A stretch of 64,000 nucleotides of DNA from Psychrobacter immobilis. GTDB taxonomy: Bacteria; Pseudomonadota; Gammaproteobacteria; Pseudomonadales; Moraxellaceae. The stretch covers positions 2,232,001 to 2,296,000 of the forward strand of contig CAJGZL010000001.1 in NCBI GenBank assembly GCA_904846145.1, written 5' to 3'. A program made the translations under genes and the position numbers. Of this stretch, positions 30,102 to 41,208 are shown one piece after another. The notes under the pieces are model-generated. The model saw only the letters and a program-made list of their open reading frames with translations. It did no database searches and was not told the DNA's origin. Numbering within the stretch: the stretch's first letter is position 1; each line of letters begins with the position of its first letter.

Positions 30102-33100
30102 ATGGCAGTCATACATATTGATGGAACGACCGTTGAGGTAGATGGTGGCGATAACTTGCTACAAGCATGTCTATCGCTCGGCATTGACGTACCTTATTTT
30201 TGTTATCATCCAGCGCTTGGCTCAGTAGGCTCTTGCCGTCAATGCGCGGTGAAGCAATACCAATCTAAAGAAGATATGGAAGCAGGTCGCGGTCGCCTTG
30301 TAATGTCGTGTATGGTCGCGCCAAGCAATGATATGTACATCTCAGTCACTGATGACGAGGCAAAAGCGTTTCGTGCTTCAATGATTGAGCTACTGATGAC
30401 CAACCATCCGCATGATTGTCCAACATGTGAAGAGGGCGGACACTGTCACTTGCAAGATATGACTTATATGTCCGGTCACAATCATCGTCGTTATCGCTTC
30501 ACCAAGCGCACTCATCATAACCAAGAGCTTGGTCCTTTTATTGCCCATGAGATGAATCGCTGTATCGCTTGTTATCGTTGTGTACGCTTTTATAAAGACT
30601 ATGCAGGCGGTGAGGATTTAGGCGTTTATGGTTCTAATAATCGAGTCTACTTCGGACGTGATGAAGACGGTCAATTTGAGAGCGAATTCTCAGGTAACTT
30701 AACCGAAGTTTGTCCAACGGGCGTATTCACGGATAAGACACACTCTGAGCGCTACAACCGTAAATGGGATATGCAGTACGCGCCTAGCATCTGTCATGGC
30801 TGTTCAGCCGGTTGCAATATCTCACCAGGTGAGCGCTATGGCGAGTTGCGTCGTATTGAAAACCGCTATAATGGCGAGGTAAATCGCTACTTCTTATGTG
30901 ATCGTGGTCGCTTTGGCTACGGTTATGTCAATCGTAGTGATCGTCCTACCCAAGCGCTTGAGCGTATTAATGACAAGCATGTCAAAATCAATCTCAATTA
31001 TGCGCTTGATGAAACTATCGAGCGTTTGCAAGGTAAAAAGGTCATCGGTATTGGCTCACCACGCGCCAGTCTTGAGACTAACTTTGCGCTAAAGAGTCTA
31101 GTCGGTTTTGATAACTTCTCAACCGGTCTCAATCACCAGCAGCAAGCGCTAGTCAATAAATGCATTGAGGTATTGAGCACTGAGGGCATCTATAACCCTG
31201 GCATGACTGATATTGAGAGTCATGATGCGGTGCTGATTTTAGGTGAAGATATCACTCAGACATCCTCTAGAGTGGCATTATCTATTCGCCAAGCCGCCAA
31301 GAACGAAGCGATCAAAATGGCCGCTGCTGCCAAAACTCAAGCTTGGTTAGCTGAACCTGTCCAGCGTATCGGTCAAGGGGCATTAAGTCCAATTTATATC
31401 CTTGATGTAAGCCAGACTAAACTCGATGATGTCAGCAAAGTCAGTATCGTGGCAACCCCTGAAGACATTACAGCGCTAGGCTTTAAGGTCGCTGATGAAA
31501 TTGCTAATTTAGCAGATGATCTAACTCAAATTAAAGCTCCTCAAGAGCCATCAGATGAGCAAAACGCGCAGCAAGCAGATCCTATGCAAGCTCTGGCGCA
31601 GCAAATTGCTTATGACTTGATTCAAGCCGATAAGCCGCTTATTGTTTCAGGTACTAGCCTGTCCTCTATCGCTATGATTGAAGCGGCAGCGCAAATTACT
31701 CAGGTACTTACCCAGAAGCGCGTCGCGATCAAAGCGACTGAGCATGGTCAAGTAGAAGCGCATAATGCCCATGTTCGTGGTGATAATGTTCGCACTGCTG
31801 AAGAGCAAGCAAAGACGGCTCAGCCTACTGAGGATAAAGAATTAGCAGCCAAACCTGCTAAGCCTGAGACTGGCACCAATAAAGACGCGCAAGATGATAT
31901 TGAGCGCGCGCCTGCTGATAGCTTAGACCTTAAAGAAGAAAATGTTGACTACAGTGCGCAAGCTGGTATCTACCTAACGGTTACTGATGCTAATAGTATG
32001 GGTGTCTGTATGCTCGGCGGTCAGTCGGTTGAAGAACTATTGGCAACCGACTTTGAAGTAGTCGTAGTCGCTGAGAACCAACTTACTGACGCTATCGATG
32101 CGCAAAAATTAAGTCAGCTATTAAGTGATAAAACAGTAATCGCGCTCGATCATCAGTTATTAGACTGGCATAAAGATGTCGATATTGTACTGCCAGCGGC
32201 TAGCTTTGCTGAGGCAGATGGAACTTTAGTCTCAAGCGAGGGCCGTGCCCAGCGATTCTTTCAGGTCTATGATAATAACTACTATCATCCGACCAGCAAT
32301 ATAAAAGAAGGCTGGCGCTGGCTGCATGCGGTGCATAGTAGCCTGATGGATAAATCTATCGATTGGCTACAACTCGATGATGTGATCAGTGCCCTAATCG
32401 CGACTCATCCAAAACTTGCGGGTATAAAAGACGCCGCGCCTGATGCTGATTATCGTATTACGGGGCTTAAGATTGCTCGTGAGCCGCGCCGCTATTCAGG
32501 CCGTACCGCTATGCGCTCACCGATATCAGTGCATGAGCCTATGCAGCCCAAAGATTGGGATACTGCTTTGACTTTCTCTATGGAAGGCTATAGTGGCGAG
32601 AAAACCCCAAGCTCGATGATTCCGTTCGCCAGTGCTGCTGGCTGGAACTCACCGCAAGCATGGAATAAATATCAAGATAAAGTCGGTGGTAGTCTCAAAA
32701 ATGGCGATCCAGGTATCCGTCTGTTTGATCAGCTAGAGCGTTTGGCGACTCGTCAATACGTAGCGCCAGAGGCGAGTGCTGCATCTACGACTGATATAGA
32801 GCAAGGCCAAGCCAAGCTTGTACCTATCTATAATATTTATGCCAGCTCTATGATGGCCTCAAGAAGCCCTGTCGTCGCTGAGCAACTGCCTATGGCGACT
32901 TGGCGCATCGGTACTGATGATGCTAGCAACTGGAATATGGCTACAGGCGATCACTTAGAGATTACTGTTGATAATCATCAGATAGTACTCCCTATACAAG
33001 TCGTGCCTTATTTGGCAGAAGGCTGTATTGGTTATCCTGTCGGCCAAGTTGCTATTATTCATCCCTCAATGCCAGCTTCAGTGCGCCGAATAGCTGAGCC

Positions 33101-33182
33101 TGCACCAGTAGTAGATATAATAGATGAAACGACGACAGATGCGATAGATTCTACCGCTCCAACTAGCATACAGGAAGTGTAA
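30102..33182 (+). CDS. nuoG: NADH-quinone oxidoreductase subunit G
   Basis: NuoG is the large iron-sulfur subunit of the peripheral arm. The N-terminal part has all expected cysteine clusters: a [2Fe-2S] ferredoxin ([16 protein letters not shown]), [33 protein letters not shown] and the N7-type [13 protein letters not shown] molybdopterin-oxidoreductase-like domain without cofactor follows. At 1026 residues it is about 115 longer than E. coli NuoG. At about residues 565-625 it has a polar Glu/Lys/Ala/Pro-rich stretch with no recognisable fold. The start follows GGAGAGCGCC, 10 bp after nuoF. Confidence 0.96.
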   Translation: MAVIHIDGTTVEVDGGDNLLQACLSLGIDVPYFCYHPALGSVGSCRQCAVKQYQSKEDMEAGRGRLVMSCMVAPSNDMYISVTDDEAKAFRASMIELLMTNHPHDCPTCEEGGHCHLQDMTYMSGHNHRRYRFTKRTHHNQELGPFIAHEMNRCIACYRCVRFYKDYAGGEDLGVYGSNNRVYFGRDEDGQFESEFSGNLTEVCPTGVFTDKTHSERYNRKWDMQYAPSICHGCSAGCNISPGERYGELRRIENRYNGEVNRYFLCDRGRFGYGYVNRSDRPTQALERINDKHVKINLNYALDETIERLQGKKVIGIGSPRASLETNFALKSLVGFDNFSTGLNHQQQALVNKCIEVLSTEGIYNPGMTDIESHDAVLILGEDITQTSSRVALSIRQAAKNEAIKMAAAAKTQAWLAEPVQRIGQGALSPIYILDVSQTKLDDVSKVSIVATPEDITALGFKVADEIANLADDLTQIKAPQEPSDEQNAQQADPMQALAQQIAYDLIQADKPLIVSGTSLSSIAMIEAAAQITQVLTQKRVAIKATEHGQVEAHNAHVRGDNVRTAEEQAKTAQPTEDKELAAKPAKPETGTNKDAQDDIERAPADSLDLKEENVDYSAQAGIYLTVTDANSMGVCMLGGQSVEELLATDFEVVVVAENQLTDAIDAQKLSQLLSDKTVIALDHQLLDWHKDVDIVLPAASFAEADGTLVSSEGRAQRFFQVYDNNYYHPTSNIKEGWRWLHAVHSSLMDKSIDWLQLDDVISALIATHPKLAGIKDAAPDADYRITGLKIAREPRRYSGRTAMRSPISVHEPMQPKDWDTALTFSMEGYSGEKTPSSMIPFASAAGWNSPQAWNKYQDKVGGSLKNGDPGIRLFDQLERLATRQYVAPEASAASTTDIEQGQAKLVPIYNIYASSMMASRSPVVAEQLPMATWRIGTDDASNWNMATGDHLEITVDNHQIVLPIQVVPYLAEGCIGYPVGQVAIIHPSMPASVRRIAEPAPVVDIIDETTTDAIDSTAPTSIQEV

Positions 33183-33183
33183 T

Positions 33184-34233
33184 ATGTCGTTTACCCGTAT
33201 TATCCCTGATGTGCCAAGCTTTTTGGCCGGCACAATGAGCTTTGATAGCTGGTCGATACTGTTTTTAGTGGTGCAATCACTGGTTATCTTTTTAGTAGTC
33301 GTTATTGTCGCGGCAATTATGATCGTTTATGAGCGCCGTATGCTAGCGCTTTGGCAGGATCGTTATGGCCCCAATCGAGTAGGGCCTTTTGGTTCACTAC
33401 AATTGGTCGCAGATATGCTCAAAATCTTCTTTAAAGAAGATTGGACGCCGAATTTTACCGATAAGTTTATGTTTACCTTAGCGCCAGCGGTAGCCATGTT
33501 TACCGCACTGGCCTCATTTGCCATTATTCCGATTTCACCCACGCTCGGTGTTGCAGATTGGGATATTGGGATTCTGTTCTTCTTTGCTATGGCGGGACTG
33601 GCAGTCTATGCGGTAATGTTTGGTGGTTGGGCTTCTGCAAATAAGTTTTCTTTATTGGGTGGGCTACGTTCAGCGGCGCAAACGATTAGTTATGAAGTAT
33701 TTTTGGGCTTATCTTTGATGGGTGTGGTTGCCTTATCAGGCTCATTTAACTTGCGAGTCATTGTCGAATCACAGATTGACGGCTGGTACATTATTCCGCA
33801 GTTCTTTGGTTTTTTAACCTTTGTCATTGCTGGGGTGGCAGTCACACATAGACACCCCTTTGATCAGCCAGAAGCGGAGCAAGAGCTTGCTGAAGGTTAT
33901 CATGTTGAATACTCTGGTATGAAGTTTGGCATGTTCTTCATTGGTGAATATGTCAACGTAGTACTGATATCAGCGCTTATGACTTGTCTGTTCTTTGGCG
34001 GTTGGCTGCCACCGTTCAATTTAGATATTCCGTTTGTGCCTCCTGTATTTTGGTTTATGATTAAAACGCTGTTTTTTATGACGTTGTTTATTCTGGCGCG
34101 TGGCTCCTTGATGCGTCCGCGTTATGATCAGGTGATGAATTTTGGTTGGAAAGTTTGCTTGCCGATAACGTTAATTAATTTATTAATTACGGCCGCGGTT
34201 ATATTAATATTTTTTCCGACACCGACAGTGTGA
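33184..34233 (+). CDS. nuoH: NADH-quinone oxidoreductase subunit H
   Basis: NuoH is the eight-helix membrane subunit that forms the quinone-binding junction with NuoB and NuoD. The 349-residue protein shows [31 protein letters not shown] and the acidic loop [20 protein letters not shown], all strongly conserved. The start is 1 bp after the nuoG stop, so coupling is likely. Confidence 0.97.
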   Translation: MSFTRIIPDVPSFLAGTMSFDSWSILFLVVQSLVIFLVVVIVAAIMIVYERRMLALWQDRYGPNRVGPFGSLQLVADMLKIFFKEDWTPNFTDKFMFTLAPAVAMFTALASFAIIPISPTLGVADWDIGILFFFAMAGLAVYAVMFGGWASANKFSLLGGLRSAAQTISYEVFLGLSLMGVVALSGSFNLRVIVESQIDGWYIIPQFFGFLTFVIAGVAVTHRHPFDQPEAEQELAEGYHVEYSGMKFGMFFIGEYVNVVLISALMTCLFFGGWLPPFNLDIPFVPPVFWFMIKTLFFMTLFILARGSLMRPRYDQVMNFGWKVCLPITLINLLITAAVILIFFPTPTV

Positions 34234-34282
34234 TAAATAGTGTAATGATTAGCAGGATTGCGCTAATAAGGATAATGACCTC

Positions 34283-34831
34283 ATGTTCGCTAGTATAAAA
34301 AAGATCGTTGTTGGGTTCTATACTATTATTCGTAGTATGTGGATGGTCAATAGCCATGCTATCAGACCGCGCGATACTATTCTTTATCCAGAAGTTCCTG
34401 TGCCTGTACCACCAAGATTTCGCGGGCGAATTATTTTATCCCGCGATCCTGATGGTGATGAGCGCTGTGTGGCTTGTAATCTATGTGCCGTTGCTTGTCC
34501 TGTAGGCTGTATCTCCCTACAAAAAGCGGAACGCGAAGATGGACGCTGGTATCCTGAGTTTTTTCGGATTAACTTCTCACGCTGTATATTCTGTGGCTTG
34601 TGCGAAGAGGCGTGTCCAACGACTGCTATTCAGATGACCCCAGACTTTGAGATGGGTGAGTACGTGCGTCAAGATCTAGTCTATGAAAAAGAGCATTTAC
34701 TGATATCAGGTCCAGGTAAATATCCTGATTACAATTACTATCGAGTATCTGGTATGGCATTGGCAGACAAGCCAAAAGGTGCTGCACAAAATGAGTCCGC
34801 ACCTATTGATCTAAGGAGCTTGCTGCCATGA
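34283..34831 (+). CDS. nuoI: NADH-quinone oxidoreductase subunit I
   Basis: NuoI carries clusters N6a and N6b. Two ferredoxin motifs are clear: [15 protein letters not shown] and [15 protein letters not shown]. At 182 residues it matches E. coli NuoI (180). The N-terminus has the amphipathic membrane-contact helix. Its last 4 bp overlap the nuoJ start. Confidence 0.97.
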   Translation: MFASIKKIVVGFYTIIRSMWMVNSHAIRPRDTILYPEVPVPVPPRFRGRIILSRDPDGDERCVACNLCAVACPVGCISLQKAEREDGRWYPEFFRINFSRCIFCGLCEEACPTTAIQMTPDFEMGEYVRQDLVYEKEHLLISGPGKYPDYNYYRVSGMALADKPKGAAQNESAPIDLRSLLP

Positions 34832-35601
34832 TGAGTTTTATGAACAACCCTGAGCTAGTCGGGTTTTATGCTTTGAGTGCCGTGGCTATATTTGCCAGTT
34901 TACGCGTCATTATCCTTGCCAATCCCGTCCATGCTATTTTATCAATGATAGTTACTTTATTGGCTATCGCGGGTATCTTTTTCATCATCGGTGCCTCATT
35001 TGCAGGAGCGCTTGAGATTGTCGTTTATGCTGGGGCAATTCTAATTCTTTTTGTCTTTGTCATTATGATGCTCAATTTAGGTATGGCGAATGACGCTCGC
35101 GAAGAGCGTTGGCTAGATGCTAAAACCTGGGCAATACCGACAGGCTTGACGGTTATTATTGCGGTCATCATGTTTGCTATGGTCGGGTTTGACAGTGCAG
35201 ATACCGTAAATACTCCGATGATTGGTGGGATAAGTGTTCCTGCCAAGGTAGTCGGTACTGTACTGTTTAGCAAGTACGTTTTGCTAGTGGAGATTGCCGC
35301 ATTGTTACTACTAGCAGCTCTAGTTGCCGCTTATCATCTGGGCAAAGAGTCTATCGATGATGAGATCGTCGGTAATGATAGTTTGAGTTTTCAGCCAAGC
35401 GTTGGCAGTATTGAGATATATGATCACAATACTGCTGGTGATACGATTGACGGCGTTGAGATGGCTAAGCCTTATGAGTATAAAGACGTTGACCCATATG
35501 ATTATGTAGGTAAGTCGGTGGACAAGTCAGTCGGCAGAGCGACAGATAATTTAGCAGATAGGTCACAAAACAAGCCTATCTCGCGTAAGGAGTCAGACTA
35601 A
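34828..35601 (+). CDS. nuoJ: NADH-quinone oxidoreductase subunit J
   Basis: NuoJ is a five-helix membrane subunit with the pi-bulge helix TM3. The segments [40 protein letters not shown] and [21 protein letters not shown] are diagnostic. At 257 residues it is about 70 longer than E. coli NuoJ (184). The excess is an Asp/Ser/Lys-rich C-terminal tail (about 185-257) with no recognised domain. The start overlaps nuoI by 4 bp, and the stop shares one base with the nuoK ATG. Confidence 0.94.
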   Translation: MMSFMNNPELVGFYALSAVAIFASLRVIILANPVHAILSMIVTLLAIAGIFFIIGASFAGALEIVVYAGAILILFVFVIMMLNLGMANDAREERWLDAKTWAIPTGLTVIIAVIMFAMVGFDSADTVNTPMIGGISVPAKVVGTVLFSKYVLLVEIAALLLLAALVAAYHLGKESIDDEIVGNDSLSFQPSVGSIEIYDHNTAGDTIDGVEMAKPYEYKDVDPYDYVGKSVDKSVGRATDNLADRSQNKPISRKESD

Positions 35602-36008
35602 TGCTGCAAGCAGCAAGCGTAGCCGCAGAGGTGGCAACTGTACCGTTTGCCCATGAGGTAGTAGGCTTAATAGAGCCTGCCGCTCAGGTACAAAACGTAT
35701 TAGGCGTGATTCCTATGAGTCACGGACTAATACTAGCAGGTATCTTATTTGCTATTGGTCTCTGTGGGGTAATGGTCAGACGTAACTTCTTATTTATGCT
35801 AATGAGCCTTGAGATTATGATGAACGCGGCCGCTCTAGCTTTTGTGATAGCGGGTAGTCGCTGGGTTGATCCAGATGGACAAATTATGTTTATCTTCATC
35901 TTGACTTTAGCAGCGGCTGAGGTCTCTATTGGTCTGGCATTATTACTGCAATTTTACCATAGACGCGGGCATCTCGATGTCGATAGCGCCAATGAGATGA
36001 GGGGATAA
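35601..36008 (+). CDS. nuoK: NADH-quinone oxidoreductase subunit K with N-terminal extension
   Basis: NuoK is the three-helix MrpC-like subunit in proton translocation. From residue 36 onward ([20 protein letters not shown]) it aligns end to end with the 100-residue E. coli protein, including the key Glu in [14 protein letters not shown] and the final [10 protein letters not shown]. The ATG at 35601 is backed by AAGGAG at 35587-35592 with 8-nt spacing, and overlaps the nuoJ stop. This adds 35 residues. An internal GTG at 35706 would give the canonical length but has a poorly spaced AGG. I favour the long form. Confidence 0.92.
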   Translation: MLQAASVAAEVATVPFAHEVVGLIEPAAQVQNVLGVIPMSHGLILAGILFAIGLCGVMVRRNFLFMLMSLEIMMNAAALAFVIAGSRWVDPDGQIMFIFILTLAAAEVSIGLALLLQFYHRRGHLDVDSANEMRG

Positions 36009-36010
36009 TC

Positions 36011-37885
36011 ATGAGTTTATTACCCTTAACCTTTATCTTTCCGCTGATAGGCTTTTTAATTTTGGCCTTTATGCGTGACAAGTTAACGGAACAAGCGGCG
36101 GGCTTAGTAGGGGTTGGTAGCATGGCGCTATCCGCTCTTTGTACGCTAGTTGCCAGCTTTACTTTTTTGAGCACTTATCCTGCGGGTACCGTAATAACTG
36201 TCCCTTTATGGACTTGGATGCAAGTCGGTGACTTTGCGCCGACGTTTGGACTTAGCTTCGATGGCTTAGCCTTAACCATGCTTGGCGTTATCACAGGTGT
36301 CGGCTTTTTGATTCATCTGTTTGCTGCTTGGTACATGAAAGGTGATACAGGCTTTGCACGCTTTTTTAGCTATATGAATCTATTTGTCGCCAGTATGTTG
36401 CTATTAGTATTGGCAGATGATTTGCTGCTGTTATATTTAGGCTGGGAAGGCGTTGGTATTTGCTCCTATTTACTGATTGGCTTTTATTTTGAAGATCGCG
36501 CCAATGGTCGCGCAGCGATGAAAGCCTTTACGGTAACTCGTGTTGGTGATGTGTTTTTAGCTTTTGGACTATTCTTGCTATACCGTGAATTTGGTACGCT
36601 TAACATCCAAGAGATTATCACGCGTGCGCCTGAGATGTTCAGCGTCAATGATCCGATTATGATTTTGACGACGATGATGCTGGTTGGTGGTGCTATGGGT
36701 AAATCAGCCCAGTTGCCACTACACACTTGGCTCGCTGATGCGATGGCAGGTCCTACGCCAGTATCGGCACTGATTCATGCTGCGACTATGGTCACTGCGG
36801 GCGTTTATTTGATCGCTCGTATGCATCCTCTATTTGAGCTGACGCCAGGTATTTTATTGTACTGGGTTGGTGGCGTTGGTGCGCTAACGCTAGTGGTTGC
36901 AGGATTTTGTGCGCTAGCGCAAACCGATATCAAACGTATACTTGCTTACTCGACAATGAGTCAGATCGGTTATATGTTCTTAGCGCTTGGCGTTGGTGCT
37001 TGGCAAGGGGCTATCTTCCATCTGATGACCCACGCCTTTTTTAAAGCATTATTATTCTTATCATCAGGCGCAGTGATACTTTCAGTTCACCACGAGCAAA
37101 ACATATTTAAAATGGGCGGTTTACGTAAGAAAATACCTCTAGTATTTTGGTGTTACATCATTGGTGGCGGTGCATTAGCCGCGATACCCTGGGTGACGGT
37201 TGGTTTTTATTCAAAAGAAGCAATCCTATGGGAAGCTTACGCTACGGGTCATCAAGTTCTATTCTATATGGGCGTATTTGGTGCTTTCTTAACGGCGATT
37301 TATACTTTCCGCATGATTTGGATTGTGTTCTTTGGTGAAGAAAAAACCCCAGCACATAAGCTATCTGGTATCTCTTATTGGTTGCCGTTAAGTGTGTTAT
37401 TAGTACTATCCACTGCTGTAGGTGCGTTGATTGTGCCACCGTTACAAGGCGTCTTACCTGAGAGCGTTGGGCACTTACTAGAAGTTGCAGGTAACGCGCA
37501 TGGCAAACACACCGCTGAGTATATTGCGATGGGTGCACTAGCAGCAGGTTTGGTAGCCGCCGCCTTACTATATGTGGTTAACAAAGGTCGCCTATTGGCT
37601 AGCTTCAAGCGCTCCAGTATTGGTGGAGCCTTATACTATTGGTGCTACCACGGTATGGGTTTTGATGCGTTGTATGATTTGGTGTTTGTAAAACCCTTTT
37701 TATTGATTGGTCGCTTGTTCAAAACTGATCCCGTTGATAAGACTTGGTTGATACTACCAGCGCTGGCATCAGCAGGTAATAAGATATTATCACAAACGCA
37801 AACAGGGTCACTTCGAGGCTATGCTACAAGCTTTGGCTTGGGAATGGCAGTACTCTTGGTACTGGTAATGATGACGGTGGTATAA
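36011..37885 (+). CDS. nuoL: NADH-quinone oxidoreductase subunit L
   Basis: NuoL is the distal antiporter-like subunit of the membrane arm, with the long lateral helix. The 624-residue length is normal. The antiporter motif LPLHTWLADAMAGPTPVSAL and the preceding GKSAQ, GWEGVGICSYLLIGFY and LAYSTMSQIGYMFLALG are all present. It starts 2 bp after nuoK. Confidence 0.97.
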   Translation: MSLLPLTFIFPLIGFLILAFMRDKLTEQAAGLVGVGSMALSALCTLVASFTFLSTYPAGTVITVPLWTWMQVGDFAPTFGLSFDGLALTMLGVITGVGFLIHLFAAWYMKGDTGFARFFSYMNLFVASMLLLVLADDLLLLYLGWEGVGICSYLLIGFYFEDRANGRAAMKAFTVTRVGDVFLAFGLFLLYREFGTLNIQEIITRAPEMFSVNDPIMILTTMMLVGGAMGKSAQLPLHTWLADAMAGPTPVSALIHAATMVTAGVYLIARMHPLFELTPGILLYWVGGVGALTLVVAGFCALAQTDIKRILAYSTMSQIGYMFLALGVGAWQGAIFHLMTHAFFKALLFLSSGAVILSVHHEQNIFKMGGLRKKIPLVFWCYIIGGGALAAIPWVTVGFYSKEAILWEAYATGHQVLFYMGVFGAFLTAIYTFRMIWIVFFGEEKTPAHKLSGISYWLPLSVLLVLSTAVGALIVPPLQGVLPESVGHLLEVAGNAHGKHTAEYIAMGALAAGLVAAALLYVVNKGRLLASFKRSSIGGALYYWCYHGMGFDALYDLVFVKPFLLIGRLFKTDPVDKTWLILPALASAGNKILSQTQTGSLRGYATSFGLGMAVLLVLVMMTVV

Positions 37886-37886
37886 G

Positions 37887-39515
37887 ATGATAGAGTTACA
37901 ACAAACGTGGATGCTACCTGCACTGATTGCCATTCCATTTATAGCAGGGTTATTATGTTGGCTGGTTGAGCGTCATAATAAGCGCTTGCCGCGCTGGATC
38001 GCTCTGATTGGTATGATACTGACCTTTGGGTTGTCTTTATTGTTATGGCAGTATGGCAACTTCAATGGTATGAGTGATCGCGTTCTTGATCCACAAGCGA
38101 GCGCCCCTTGGTTTGCAGAATTTAGCGTGCCGTGGATACCGAGACTAGGTATCAGCTTTCATCTAGCAATGGACGGTATGTCGTTGCTAATGGTCGCTTT
38201 GACTGGTCTTTTGGGTGTGGCAGCGGTTGCTTGTTCTTGGAATGAGATCCAACGCCGAGTTGGCTTTTTTCACTTAAACTTGTTATGGAGTTTAGGTGGG
38301 GTCATTGGCGTTTTCATGGCCATTGATATGTTCTTGTTCTTCTTCTTTTGGGAGATGATGCTGGTTCCTATCTACTTCTTGATTGCTATTTGGGGTCATG
38401 ATGTAGTCGGTGGCAAAACCAAAGAGTACGCCGCGACTAAGTTCTTTATTTATACTCAGCTCTCAGGGCTGATTATGCTTATCGGTATTTTATTACTGGT
38501 GCTGTTCAGTCAAGCACAAACGGGGCGCTATAGCTTTAATTACAACGATTTACTCGGCACCTCTATGGGTGGCTGGGAATATCCGATTATGCTGTGCTTC
38601 TTTATAGGCTTTGCGGTTAAGCTACCGATTATTCCGTTTCATGGTTGGTTACCTGATGCTCATGCGCAAGCGCCAACAGCAGGTTCAGTTGACTTGGCAG
38701 GGGTACTGATTAAGACGGCGGCTTATGGTTTGATTCGTTTTGTACTGCCGTTATTCCCAGCAGCCTCGCAAGAGTTTGCCCCAATCGCTATGACTTTAGG
38801 TACTATCGGCATCTTTTATGGCGCGTGGCTGGCCTTTATGCAGACCGATATGAAGCGCCTGCTCGCTTATACTAGTATCTCGCACATGGGCTTTATCGTC
38901 TTAGCTATCTATGCAGGAACGCTGCTTAGCTTACAAGGCTTGATGGTACAGATGCTCGCACATGGTCTTAGCTCAGCGGCGCTATTTATTATGGCAGGTC
39001 AGCTCTACGAGCGCTTGCATACGCGCGATATCACTGTGATGGGTGGTATGTGGGGGCAGTTTCGCTACTATGCGCCACTATTGATGTTCTTTTGTGCTGC
39101 GCTATTAGGTATCCCTGGTACAGGTAACTTTATTGGTGAGTTTATGATCTTATTTGGCTCATTTGCTCAGTATCCTGTGTTTGTAGTATTTGCGACATTC
39201 AGCTTAGTATTAGCAGGCTTGTATTCATTACTACTAGTGTATCGAGCGCTATTTGGGGCTAATACTACCAAAGAAGTTGCAAGACGTGAAACCAAAGATC
39301 ATGGTCTACCTGAACGGCGCCTAAAAGATTTAGGACGGCGCGAGATATCATTATTGCTGGTGTTGGCAGTAGGTTTAGTATGGCTTGGGCTTTACCCACA
39401 GCCAATATTAGATACTTCAAGCCATGCGATGCAGTGGATCAATAATGCTTATATTTATAGTGAAATCACTCAAGTCGATGCGTCACAACTGCTTGATGCA
39501 ATGGAGGCACGTTAA
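37887..39515 (+). CDS. nuoM: NADH-quinone oxidoreductase subunit M
   Basis: NuoM is the second antiporter-like proton-pumping subunit. The 542-residue protein has LPIIPFHGWLPDAHAQAPTA, the conserved Glu in FFFWEMMLVPIYFLIAIWG, and LLAYTSISHMGFIVLAIYAG. It starts 1 bp after the nuoL stop. The length is slightly above E. coli (509), mostly from loops and the C-terminus. Confidence 0.97.
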   Translation: MIELQQTWMLPALIAIPFIAGLLCWLVERHNKRLPRWIALIGMILTFGLSLLLWQYGNFNGMSDRVLDPQASAPWFAEFSVPWIPRLGISFHLAMDGMSLLMVALTGLLGVAAVACSWNEIQRRVGFFHLNLLWSLGGVIGVFMAIDMFLFFFFWEMMLVPIYFLIAIWGHDVVGGKTKEYAATKFFIYTQLSGLIMLIGILLLVLFSQAQTGRYSFNYNDLLGTSMGGWEYPIMLCFFIGFAVKLPIIPFHGWLPDAHAQAPTAGSVDLAGVLIKTAAYGLIRFVLPLFPAASQEFAPIAMTLGTIGIFYGAWLAFMQTDMKRLLAYTSISHMGFIVLAIYAGTLLSLQGLMVQMLAHGLSSAALFIMAGQLYERLHTRDITVMGGMWGQFRYYAPLLMFFCAALLGIPGTGNFIGEFMILFGSFAQYPVFVVFATFSLVLAGLYSLLLVYRALFGANTTKEVARRETKDHGLPERRLKDLGRREISLLLVLAVGLVWLGLYPQPILDTSSHAMQWINNAYIYSEITQVDASQLLDAMEAR

Positions 39516-39518
39516 GTC

Positions 39519-40997
39519 ATGAATGAGTCTATGATGAATGATTTGATGGGGCTGATGCCTTATGCACCAGTAATTGCCGTATCGATTACCGTGCTGATAG
39601 TAATGATTGCCATTGCTATTAAGCGCTCGCACTTTATCACGGGCACGATCACAGTAGTTGGTCTCAATATCGGTCTGTTTATCTTGATCGGTCAGATGAC
39701 AGGCTATATAGAAAGTGCACCTGTATTGTTAGAGGCCGGTCAGCTATTTGCAGTCGATGGTTTTGCGCAGTTCAATATGCTCATTATCTTTATCTGTGCG
39801 CTGGCCTGTTGTACGCTCTCTTATGCTTATATGGTCAGTTATAGCGACAATAAAGATGAGCTATATTTGCTCATGCTATTGTCAACAGTTGGTGCGCTCT
39901 TAATGGTTTGCGCGCAACACATGGCCTCCTTCTTCGTGAGCTTAGAGCTATTATCTGTACCCTTATACGGTATGTTGTCCTATACCTTTTTACGTAGCAA
40001 ATCGCTTGAGTCAGGTCTGAAATATTTGGTGCTATCAGCTGCCGCCTCAGCGACTCTGCTTATGGGTATGGCCTTTATCTACGCGCAAGTGGGCTCACTG
40101 AGCTTTAAATCTATTAGCTTGCAGCTGGCGACTATGTATCAGTCACCGCTACTGGTATTGGGCACAGCCTTGATGATGTTCGGTATTGCCTTTAAGCTTT
40201 CAGCTGCGCCGTTTCATATTTGGACGCCTGATGTCTATGAGGGTGCACCTGCACCTGTTGCGACTTACTTAGCTTCGGTGACCAAAGTGGCCATGATGGC
40301 TTTGGCCATTCGATTTTTGCTCGATACGCAGCTATTGGCGCTGCCTTCAGTACAAATACTGATCACAGTGATGGCAACCTTATCTATTTTAGTAGGTAAC
40401 TTATTAGCCGTACGCCAGACCAATCTTAAGCGCTTACTAGGCTATTCATCTATCGCTCACATGGGTTATGTATTGATTATTATCGTCAGTATTGGCCCTG
40501 GTGCTGATAGCGTCTCGACAATGTATATGGCGATTTATGCCTTTACCTCTATTGGTGCTTTTGGTGTAGTAACCTTGATGTCTAGTCCGTTTAGGCTTTC
40601 GGGTGAGGCGGATGAGTTAGTTCATTATCAAGGTCTTTTTTGGCGTCGTCCTGTATTGACAGCCTCGATGACTATTATGATGTTATCTCTAGCAGGTATT
40701 CCACTGACCGCAGGCTTTATTACCAAATTATTTGCAATATTTGCAGCGGTACAAGGCGTACAGTGGTTCTTAGCCGCGATGATTATTATCGGTAGTGCTA
40801 TCGGACTGTTCTATTACTTGCGAGTGATGCTAACACTCTTTAAGCGACCTAAACAGTTTATCGAGTTTGACGTAGTAGGGCATTGGGGTGTGCGCACTGG
40901 TGGTATTATGGTGATTGCGGTTACCTTGGTCATTGTGTACTTTGGCATCTTACCAAGTACGATGATCGAATGGTCTACATTGGCTCGTATTTGGTAA
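39519..40997 (+). CDS. nuoN: NADH-quinone oxidoreductase subunit N
   Basis: NuoN is the third antiporter-like subunit, next to NuoK. The 492-residue protein shows SFFVSLELLSVPLYGMLSY, KLSAAPFHIWTPDVYEGAPA and LKRLLGYSSIAHMGYVL. It is the last nuo gene, 3 bp after nuoM, and is followed by a terminator at 41058. Confidence 0.97.
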   Translation: MNESMMNDLMGLMPYAPVIAVSITVLIVMIAIAIKRSHFITGTITVVGLNIGLFILIGQMTGYIESAPVLLEAGQLFAVDGFAQFNMLIIFICALACCTLSYAYMVSYSDNKDELYLLMLLSTVGALLMVCAQHMASFFVSLELLSVPLYGMLSYTFLRSKSLESGLKYLVLSAAASATLLMGMAFIYAQVGSLSFKSISLQLATMYQSPLLVLGTALMMFGIAFKLSAAPFHIWTPDVYEGAPAPVATYLASVTKVAMMALAIRFLLDTQLLALPSVQILITVMATLSILVGNLLAVRQTNLKRLLGYSSIAHMGYVLIIIVSIGPGADSVSTMYMAIYAFTSIGAFGVVTLMSSPFRLSGEADELVHYQGLFWRRPVLTASMTIMMLSLAGIPLTAGFITKLFAIFAAVQGVQWFLAAMIIIGSAIGLFYYLRVMLTLFKRPKQFIEFDVVGHWGVRTGGIMVIAVTLVIVYFGILPSTMIEWSTLARIW

Positions 40998-41057
40998 GTT
41001 AAAGTTTTTAAAGTTCAATCGATTTTAGGCTGTTATCAATAACAGTCGATCAATAAC

Positions 41058-41083
41058 AAAGGTTAGCGCAGGCTGGCCTTTTT
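41058..41083 (+). terminator. Rho-independent terminator of the nuo operon
   Basis: AAAGGTTAGC and GCTGGCCTTT form a 10-bp stem (two G-T wobbles) with a GCAG loop, followed by a T-rich stretch. Just upstream is a small palindrome, CTGTTAT-CA-ATAACAG (41030-41045). Both lie after nuoN, before fpr. Confidence 0.8.
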
Positions 41084-41208
41084 GATTTTTACTGTTTCAT
41101 TTCAAAGTGAGTTGATTTAAGTTTTTACGACCGCATGACTAATGATTAGCAATCAAGTACCCGAATATAATTATCAAAACTGACTACCGATTATGAGTGA
41201 TAACTATT

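Noticed and set aside
35601..35715. NuoK extension as a frameshift or missed nuoJ stop
   Set aside because: The nuoJ stop is intact, the nuoK frame is open throughout, and an AAGGAG site precedes the ATG.
41197..41208. GTG at 41197 as the fpr start
   Set aside because: It adds only four residues before MSDN and its Shine-Dalgarno is no better; the ATG at 41209 was preferred.
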